DNA of 64,000 nt, taken from contig JALQPE010001970.1 in assembly GCA_030407315.1 (NCBI GenBank), positions 1 through 64,000 of the forward strand, written 5' to 3'. This DNA is from Asparagopsis taxiformis. Its lineage: Eukaryota; Rhodophyta; Florideophyceae; Bonnemaisoniales; Bonnemaisoniaceae. Every line of letters begins with the position of its first letter. Position 1 is the first letter of the stretch. A program made the translations under genes and the position numbers. Positions 56,318 to 64,000 of the stretch are shown one piece after another. Under the pieces are notes generated by a model. The model did no database searches and was not told where the DNA came from. It worked only from the letters and a program-made list of their open reading frames with translations.

Positions 56318-56855
56318 TGTAGTATACGTGGCAATTCCGAAATTGCAAATATTTACGTTTTTCCGCGGAATTCGAATCTCGGCGGACACGACCGGCGACA
56401 GCAATGCACGAACATTGCTGGCGCATGCGCGCGCGCAACCGGCACACGTGTGCAACGAACGTACTGGCAACGGCCAACGGACCAACGGGTCCCTACGTGT
56501 GACCCACAAGGTCCTTTCCCATTCGGGGACGTTACGAACAGTGTTTACACTGTAAAGCGATGCCATCGTGGCCATATAGGTATTGGCATCGTGCCGGGAG
56601 GGAAAGGGGACAAGACAACGATCGAGCAACGGCTCTAGTCTACGACTGACTTCTACGTTTTACGTTTACGTTTTGCCTAACGAGGCTTCGTCTCCGTCGA
56701 GCTGCGTACTCCCTACCCATCGCCGCACGTAAGGCTGATTGCGTGTAGTGCCTCCGGGCTTGGTCGAGAGCGCCTCCGGTGACGTACCACCTCGTTTGCT
56801 AACGTAATCCTCGCGTGGATTGTTGCGTCGTGACGCTCGTGTCTACTCGCTAACC
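56318..56855 (+). repeat. Gypsy-2 5' LTR
   Basis: It has the same start and end as the upstream copy and precedes the gag leader. The exact 3' edge is inferred from where the two copies part (after CTAACC). Confidence 0.75.
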
Positions 56856-57076
56856 ACTCTACCTCCTACCGTTCTAACATACAGTCAAAACACCAGCGGG
56901 TGGACTGCTCGTTTCGTTTCGTAAGGACAGCGTGTCCGTAGCTCGTACCAGCTATCTAGAACTAACGTGGTTCCACACTGGTCTCTCGACCTAGAAATTG
57001 CTACGAGCATAACGACAACCAACGAGGTTGAGCTCTTTTACGTTAACGAAAAGCTACGTGCTACAGACGACGGTCT
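56856..57076 (+). other. Gypsy-2 leader
   Basis: This is the stretch between LTR and gag. A TGGACTGCTCG near 56901 could be a primer site, but it does not directly follow the LTR edge I infer, so I leave it open. Confidence 0.4.
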
Positions 57077-59482
57077 ATGAATTACGCTGTGTCGAATTCC
57101 AGCGCGTCGCCCAGGCAACCGTTGCCAACGTCAGCGGACGCCGAAGCCGACGTGGCCTTGTCAGCAGAAGCGATCTTCGCGACTGATCGATCTATCCCGC
57201 CGGATATCGAGGCGATCGGCCAGCTACCACGTACGGTAAGCCCGTTTGAGTCCGTGAGTATGGACCCCGCAACGCGCGGTCAGCTCAACGAAGGGAACGT
57301 GACTCCCACGGCACTACGTGTAGTGTACGAAGACCTTCGAGGTCACATCGAAAGGGCGAGCGACGCGGCCGTCGACGAAGCCGTAAGGCAGAGACTCGGA
57401 GTCTCGGAGCGCGAAGCTCGTGCGTTACGTGAACGCTCAGCGACCCTCGAACGGGAAAACGAAGACTTACGAAACCGCCTCTCCGCCGTGGAGGGAAGAC
57501 TCGACTCGTTTGTCGTAGTATTCAACGAAATCGTCGCCGGACGTTCCGCTCCGCCGAGCGGAAGCGATCCGAATTACGAACAAGGCTCGCGCGCCTATAA
57601 CTCGCAATCCTCCCCGGCCGTTCCGGGAGGATACCCACCAACACCCGGTCCGACGACCCCGACAACGTACGGAAGGGGGGCGACAGTGCAACGAGCCATC
57701 GCCCACCCCGACGAGACGCCACGAAGGCAATTACGTTTTAACGATACGCCAGACCACGCGCGGTCGGCGGACGCAGCACGTGCTGCGCAACTCGATACGA
57801 GAGTTCCCCCGCCACGTGAAACGTACATTCCGTGGCTGGGTACTTTCGGCACGACGGACACGCGAGTCCACGAAAACGAACGTGCCGACGCGGTACGCTT
57901 ACCAGGGAACGCCCTCGGACCCGTTTGCCACGCGTTGGCAGAGCACACGACAATGCTCGACGCATTTGCGAACGTGGTGTCGTACCGCATGTACCGACTC
58001 AACGATGTACGTGAACATCTCTACGTGAACGAGAGTCAAAGCGTACATAAGCTCAAACGTGAGCTGGAGGGACTTTTCCCTACGTTAAAGCCGTTCTCCG
58101 GCCGGAATCCGATTACGTTACTCGGATTCCTCGCCCAAATACGTGATGGGTTCAGCACACTCGGAGTGTGCGAGGGAGTGGCAGTACGTGCGCTGCACTT
58201 CTTCCTCGAAGGGGACGCCCGACGGTTCTACGATTCCCAGTGTACGACTGGTGTGATCACGACTGATCCGACGAAGAGGTTCTCGTGGCCTCACGTAATC
58301 AACGCGTTGATCAAACGATATCTGCAAGACGACGTGCTGCAGGAGGCCTACGAAAAGGTCACGATGATCACGCAGAGTCCTAACGAGGACGAGAATCAGT
58401 ACGCTGATAGACTCGACACCGCCACGCGGGCGTGTAACTACGTGTTTACGGATCGACTCCTCGTTCACCACTACGTACGTGGTTTGCTGCCCTCGACGCG
58501 GGCAGCAGTGACGGAACGACTCCGGTCACTCCCCGAACGAGAGAGGAACGACCTCACCGTTGTGAGACGATTGGCGACGGCCGAAGGAACGACCTTCCGT
58601 GCACGTACGGCAGCTGTCGCGTCAGCCGCGAAACCGAAAGTGCGGTTTCCGGTGAAGCCTACGTTGGCTATTTCCGACCACGAGTCGAGGAAGTTCGCGG
58701 ACTACGATGAGTCCGCGTACTTACGTAATGAACGGGCTAACGAGCCCAGTTACCACGATGGTAACCTGAACATCCCCGCGAGGGACGACGACGACGTGTC
58801 GCTCGCTGCGGTTCACGTTGCCGAGAATTTGGAGGCGATCCTCTTCACGAACGGGCCGCCGCCCAACGATACGAAAACGGCAAACGAAAAGCCGGACGAG
58901 CTCGAAGCTCGATTGAACCGTCCATGCGAGGACGTGCCGAAGCTCACGAGCGAGCAGACGCAATTGGCGCACTCCGTAATCCCGAATGATTACTGGACGC
59001 TGTCGTGTTGGTCATGCCGCGAAGATGGCCACTCGACGTTTACGTGTCCGCGTCTGACGCCAGATCAACGGATCTTTTTCGCGTACAAGTACTACCTCTT
59101 CCACGTGAAGAGCAACCCACGTCAGGCTGAGTACTTCCGCCAACGAATGGCTAAACGTAACCAGGAACGACCTGGCGAGCGAGGGAACGTGACCCCGCGG
59201 AGGTACGGCACGCCGCCTACGATACTCCGAAACCCCAATCGTGACGGGGGAAGGCCCTTCGACAGGCGCCGCGGCGATTTTCGTAATGACCGACGTGACC
59301 CCCGCCCGTGGGCGAACGAACGGAATGGCCAGCGTAATGGCCGCAGCGGAGTCTACGTGACGACCTCCGCTGACGAAACGCCACTCGAGGCGGAAACGAG
59401 TCACGATGACGAACGAGCTTCGTGGGCTCACGACGACAACGTGTCGAGCGGCCCCGCGCCGGGAAACGACCAGGCGATGTAG
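57077..59482 (+). CDS. Gypsy-2 gag
   Basis: The protein has 801 residues from the ATG at 57077. A predicted coiled coil (about 95-150) with many Arg, Glu and Leu is followed by a Pro/Thr-rich linker. The retrotransposon gag core lies at about 330-510 (motifs F-x-G-R-x-P, L-x-G-x-A-R-R-F, E-x-Y-A-D-R-L). A CCHC knuckle C-W-S-C-R-E-D-G-H-S-T-F-T-C lies near 59008, and then comes an Arg-rich tail. The stop TAG at 59480 lies inside a stem-loop just after a slippery site. No internal stop is present, so the protein could be made. Confidence 0.88.
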   Translation: MNYAVSNSSASPRQPLPTSADAEADVALSAEAIFATDRSIPPDIEAIGQLPRTVSPFESVSMDPATRGQLNEGNVTPTALRVVYEDLRGHIERASDAAVDEAVRQRLGVSEREARALRERSATLERENEDLRNRLSAVEGRLDSFVVVFNEIVAGRSAPPSGSDPNYEQGSRAYNSQSSPAVPGGYPPTPGPTTPTTYGRGATVQRAIAHPDETPRRQLRFNDTPDHARSADAARAAQLDTRVPPPRETYIPWLGTFGTTDTRVHENERADAVRLPGNALGPVCHALAEHTTMLDAFANVVSYRMYRLNDVREHLYVNESQSVHKLKRELEGLFPTLKPFSGRNPITLLGFLAQIRDGFSTLGVCEGVAVRALHFFLEGDARRFYDSQCTTGVITTDPTKRFSWPHVINALIKRYLQDDVLQEAYEKVTMITQSPNEDENQYADRLDTATRACNYVFTDRLLVHHYVRGLLPSTRAAVTERLRSLPERERNDLTVVRRLATAEGTTFRARTAAVASAAKPKVRFPVKPTLAISDHESRKFADYDESAYLRNERANEPSYHDGNLNIPARDDDDVSLAAVHVAENLEAILFTNGPPPNDTKTANEKPDELEARLNRPCEDVPKLTSEQTQLAHSVIPNDYWTLSCWSCREDGHSTFTCPRLTPDQRIFFAYKYYLFHVKSNPRQAEYFRQRMAKRNQERPGERGNVTPRRYGTPPTILRNPNRDGGRPFDRRRGDFRNDRRDPRPWANERNGQRNGRSGVYVTTSADETPLEAETSHDDERASWAHDDNVSSGPAPGNDQAM

Positions 59483-59506
59483 GTCACGAGCCACCCACAT
59501 CGCCTG
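59461..59506 (+). promoter_or_regulatory. -1 ribosomal frameshift signal, gag to pol
   Basis: The heptamer GGGAAAC at 59461-59467 sits in the correct phase (G GGA AAC in the gag frame). Three bases later a perfect 10-bp stem begins: CAGGCGATGT (59471-59480) with ACATCGCCTG (59497-59506), and a 16-base loop. A -1 slip gives exactly the pol frame. The gag stop TAG starts at the last base of the first arm. Confidence 0.85.
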
Positions 59507-62500
59507 AACCCTTACGTAAAAGGGGGACGACCGACGTCGATGATTGGTCCTCCGCAGGCTCACCGATGAACGAGAGCTACGTAAAGCTCACGGCCGCGAA
59601 GGCCAACTCGAGTCACACGACACCCGACGTGGGGGAAGAAACGAAGTCCGACGGGACGAACGAACCTCACACGAAGAGGAAGCCTCGCAGACGAGCGAGA
59701 CGCGCTACCCGGAAGCACGACGCTTCCGAGCGCGAGAAAGCCAAACACGCGGCTTATACGAAGCGTGTCGACGCAAAAGAAGCCATACGGGCTCACACGA
59801 TGAAGCGACGAACCGCTAGCGAAGACGTAGACCGCGCGCCGGTCAGGACCGAACCGTTGGTCCTCGACGGGCATACGTGCCTACTTGCGTCGAAGCATTA
59901 TATCGTATCCGGAACGATCGGACTAGACCTCAACGTGATGAGGGCGATTACCATCGCGATGGATACGTGCAGCGGCTACAACTTGATACGAACAAGTTTA
60001 CTACCCTACGACTGGGTCGACCGCTGTCTACGTGACGAAGAGCTGCCGAAGCTCGGAGACGCCAACGGGCGACGTTTGCCTATCGAAGGCGCCATCCTGC
60101 TTCGTGTCAGGCTGGGGAACTCGCTGTTCCGCGTAAAATTCTTCGTAGCCAACACGCTGGCTGTCCCCGTTATAATGGGCACGTCGTTCATGTCGAAGCA
60201 TGTCGATGCTATACGCTGTCGAGCGCAGACAATCGACCTCCATCGGGGGGATACGATACCCATTATCGCGGAGGGCGATACGACGACTCCGTACGAGGAG
60301 GGGGAGGAGACGAATCCAAACGTGGAGCCCCCGAAACGCCGCGAGCGTAACGCGGCCTCGAATAGGCCGAGCCGAACGTTCTCGGTTCGCCTGACGAAGT
60401 ACACGCGTGTACCGGCGATGTCGCAACGGACCGTCAACGTGACGACGGATGCGACCGGACTCGTGTTCCTCGAACCGAAAGCGTCGGTGCAATTCCGGCA
60501 TGGGCTGCGCATAGCCAACGGAGTGGTCGACGTAGGACCGAGAGAGACGTTCTCTATCATCGTGTCGAACTTCACGAAGAAGGACCGCGAATTGCCGAAA
60601 GGCGCAACGATTGCGTACGCGGTACGCTCCCCGCTGGGAATCGTCCCACTCAAGCGTGAGGGCGGCGAAGCCCTCGCGAAGGTCTTGAACCTACCGCTAG
60701 TCGACGCGACGACACGGACGAATACGAACGGGTTGGGCGACGAAACGCCAGACCCGTTGGTCAACGAAAAGGGGAACGACCCCGCCACGGATTGGCAGTC
60801 GACAATCGATTTGTCGCACCTCGACGACGAGGATTTACGAAAGCGCATCAACGAGATGCTAGCTACACATTCGTCAATGTGGACGAGCGGACGCCTCGGC
60901 GAAATCAATGCTACGGAGCATCGAATCGAACTCGAACCGGGCACGCGGCCCATACGTTCAATGCCCTATCGTCAGGGTCCGGCTTTACGTACGATAGCCG
61001 AGGAGCAGATCACGAAGATGCTCAACGAAGGGGTTATCGAACCCGCGTCCAGCGAATGGGCGTCACCAATCGTGTTGGTGCCGAAGAAGGACGGATCCTT
61101 ACGTTTCTGTGTCGATTACAGGCGTTTGAACGCGAAAACGATCGCTGATTCGTACCCGCTTCCTCGTATGGAAGACTGCCTTGATTCGTTGGGCGACGCC
61201 GCCATCTTCACGACACTCGATTGTAACGCCGGTTACTGGCAAGTGCCCGTCTCCGCCGAGGACCGTGATAAGACAACGTTTACGTCTTTCATGGGAACGT
61301 ATCGCTACGTGCGAATGCCATTCGGGCTACGAAATGCCCCCGCTACGTTTCAGCGGACGTTGGACATCATCCTCTCCGGAGTACGTTGGCAATCGTGCCT
61401 GGTCTACTTAGACGACGTAATCGTCTTTTCGAAAGACCTCGAGTCTCACCTGGGTCACGTTGACCAGGTGCTTTCCCTGCTACGCGCAGCGGGAGTAACG
61501 TTAAAGCTCACGAAGTGCTCGTTCTTTCAACCACGAGTTGACTACCTGGGGCACGTGATTACCCCAGGGAAGCTGCACGTTGCAGCACGGAACAAGGAAG
61601 CCTTTCGTACGGCTACGTTCCCACGCGACAAGACGCAATGTCGATCGTTTTTGGGCGCGGCCAACGTTTACCGCCGTTTCGTAAAGGCGTATGCCGAGAT
61701 CGCTCGGCCACTCAACACGATGTTGAAGAAGGACGCTTCCCCCGATTGGACGAACCCAACGGACACGCAAACGAATGCGTTCGAAACGTTGAAGACAATA
61801 CTGGTGTCGCCACCAGTATTGCACCTTCCGAAGGCGGGACGTCCGTTCATGATCGATACCGACGCGTCGGCGTATCAGCTGGGAGCTACGTTGCTCCAGC
61901 AGCAGAACGAAGATAAGCCCAACGAATGGGTGCCGATTGGGTACTGGTCGAAGACCCTCAACGAAACCGAACGCGGTTACTCGGCAACGGAGCGCGAGTG
62001 CTACTCCGTCGTCTGGGCGATAACGTCGCTCCGACCCTACGTAGAGGGTCAGCATTTACCGTACGTACGGATCACGAAGCCTTACGTTGGCTGATGACGT
62101 TAACGGACGCGTCCGGACGACTACTACGATGGAGGCTACGCGTTGCCGAATTCGATTTCGAAGTCACGTACAGGCCTGGGCGCGTGCACCAGGTACCTGA
62201 CGCTTTATCACGTGTGATATCTACGTATGACGACGGTCGACCCGTCGACGATGACGTACCATCGTACGGGGACACGGTCCTCGTGACGACTCGCAGTCGG
62301 CGACAACCCACACGAAATGGGCAAGGACGAACGACGTCCGTACGTAAAAAGGCAACGAATGCCAGGGGTCACGACGACCCGTCGAACGAGACTCGTGATG
62401 AACGAACATCGGCCACGACGGCTGGCCACGATGGCCTCGAGTTCAACCGCGACGCGACGCTCGATGACGTTCTCGACGAGGAACCGGATTTCCTCGACGA

Positions 62501-64000
62501 ACAGCGCGCTGCCGAAGACGATTCGGCACGCGTGCCACCAGCTGACGTTCAGCTTCCCATTACGAGGGACGAGCTTATCGAAGCTCAACGCGAGGACGCG
62601 TTCTGTCAAACGATACTGACACGACAGTCCGAGACGCAGGACGCTGCATTCTTCGAAGGCCACGATGGCTTACTCCGACGCCGGAACCCTCACGGTGAGG
62701 AACGTACACAAATCGTTGTGCCGGCTTCGTTACGGCCGCGGCTGCTGGAGTTAACGCACCACCACGTCCTCGCTGGACATCCCGGGCAAACGCGTATGTA
62801 CTATACCCTACGGAGGACGTACTACTGGCCCGCGATGGCCGCCGACATCCACGCAACGGTACGAAACTGCGTTGGATGTGCGAAGAACCGCGTGAAGCTT
62901 CGCAAACGGACGAACCCGTTACGTTTATTTCCGGCTACGGAGCCGCTGCGAGACCTATGTATCGACATACTAGGTCCGCTTACGAAGACCACGCGTGGTA
63001 ACCGATTTATCCTCGTGATAACGGACCGCTTCACGAAGCTGACTAGAGTCGTACCTCTACGAAATATCGATTCCGCCAACGTGGCGAGCGCGTTCGTCAA
63101 CGCGTGGGTCTTCTCGTATGGACCCCCACGGACGCTCATAAGCGATAACGGAAAGCAGTTCGCTGCTAAGTTTTTCCAGCGCGTCTGCAACGAAATCGGC
63201 GTGACGAACGTCTTTACGTCGACGTACCACCCCCAAACGAACGGGCAGGTGGAGCGCTACAACAGGACGATCCTGGCGATGCTGCGCAATTACGTGAACG
63301 AAAACCAGAACGACTGGGATCGATACGCATCGGCGTTAACGTTTGCGTACAACACGCATGTGCATTCGAGCACGGGCACGACGCCCTTCGATTTGATTCT
63401 CACGAATCCACCGCCACCGTTGGCGCTACACACGTCGGTAACGAACCGCGAACTACCCGACGGGGGAGGGCGAGCCACTTACGTTCGTGAGCTCGCCACA
63501 ACGATGGACAATGCGTATCGAACGCTGAAGGCCGCGCAGGCACGTTATAAACGAAATTTCGACAAACGAGTCCGTGTCTCGAATCGAAACATCCGCGCGG
63601 GAGAATACGTATTCATCGACCCGACGGACGGGACCACGAAGGGCACGAAGCTCGGCAACCACGCGTTGGGACCGTTCCGCGTACTACGTAACGACGTACG
63701 AACGTTCGTCATCCAACGAGGAGACGTAGTTGAACGTGTCAACTCGGACCGCGTTGCGTACGCGCCAACGCCGGCGAACGCGCCCCCGCCGGAGCCATAC
63801 GATGCCACCGAGGCAGACCTCGACAAGAACCGCGACGGTCCAGCGTATGTAGTAGACGACCTACTCAACCACCGCGTGAACGAGGACGGAACGTTAGACT
63901 TCCTCGTGAAGTGGGTCGGGTATCGTAACCCTACGTGGGAACCCCGCCGGAACGTATCTGAAGAGAGCGTCTCTCGATACTTCGCACGCGTGCGACGAGC
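59461..64000 (+). pseudogene. Gypsy-2 pol with one frameshift, open at window end
   Basis: The pol frame is open from 59422 and is entered by the frameshift at 59461. The aspartic protease has M-D-T-C-S-G (about 59959), an uncommon form of D-T/S-G. Reverse transcriptase has F-C-V-D-Y-R-R-L-N, T-L-D-C-N-A-G-Y-W and Y-L-D-D (about 61408). RNase H starts I-D-T-D-A-S (about 61855). One base is missing near 62053, so the frame moves. From 62055 it is open to the window end: RNase H T-D-H-E-A-L-R-W, an H-H-C-C finger (about 62760-62885) and integrase with D, D and E (about 62964, 63143 and 63253). The chromodomain follows (about 63844-63980; F-L-V-K-W-V-G-Y, T-W-E-P). Known chromodomains guide integration by binding methylated histones. 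Confidence 0.88.

Larger units (their letters stand above)
56318..64000 (+). mobile_element. Gypsy-2, chromodomain-bearing Ty3/Gypsy element, runs off the window
   Basis: 5' LTR, leader, gag, -1 frameshift site, pol with protease, reverse transcriptase, RNase H and integrase, and a C-terminal chromodomain are all present. This is the chromovirus branch. One 1-base deletion near 62053 breaks pol. Coding DNA is unusual: Thr is nearly always ACG and the string ACGT recurs very often. The 3' LTR lies outside the window. Confidence 0.9.

Overview
This is a window of nuclear DNA from a eukaryote. Five different LTR retrotransposon families lie among a few long, apparently intronless genes. The host genes include an NB-ARC/WD40/TIR immune-type receptor, Sel1-repeat proteins and a large dioxygenase-like protein. 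Compact intronless genes buried in LTR elements fit a florideophyte red alga such as Chondrus. That assignment is an inference; no marker gene here proves it.

Layout. 148-4104: an intact gene for a large protein with a ParB-like centre and a C-terminal 2-oxoglutarate/Fe(II) oxygenase-like domain. 4340-5930: a ~500-bp non-coding tandem repeat with perfect hairpins and Pol III-like signals. 5931-7550: no convincing gene, then a cluster of GGACGTCC palindromes. 7551-20343: a three-level nest of Ty1/Copia elements. A 5'-truncated copy (Copia-1) carries in its 3' end a second element (Copia-2, target duplication AAGAA). Copia-2 is split inside gag by a third element on the minus strand (Copia-3, target duplication TGAGG). 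20376-34446: a host open reading frame of unknown function, cut in two by a 12.6-kb tandem array (Copia-4). The array has three internal regions and four shared LTRs and is flanked by a single GTGAA duplication. All three units lack the integrase core. 35229-39941: two Sel1-repeat paralogues in tandem on the minus strand, one intact and one broken by a nonsense codon, a solo LTR and 3' truncation. 42813-47246: a receptor-like gene with a myristoylation-type N terminus. 47247-52732: mostly unassigned sequence with a solo Copia-4 LTR and a diverged dispersed repeat. 52733-64000: a Ty3/Gypsy element cut off at RNase H by an LTR of a second family, followed by a nearly full chromodomain-bearing Ty3/Gypsy element that runs off the window. 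Its gag-pol junction carries a textbook -1 frameshift signal.

How it fits together. Most of the window is self-copying DNA in several age layers, and insertion sites with target duplications give the order of events. Three of the four Copia families show or suggest priming by a cleaved initiator-tRNA-Met half, as known for Drosophila copia. The best candidates for new biology are the ParB/oxygenase fusion protein, the lipid-anchor-type NB-ARC-WD40-TIR receptor, the LTR-sharing array of integrase-less elements, and the -1 frameshift cassette. The intact host genes show no introns and no operon-like links.
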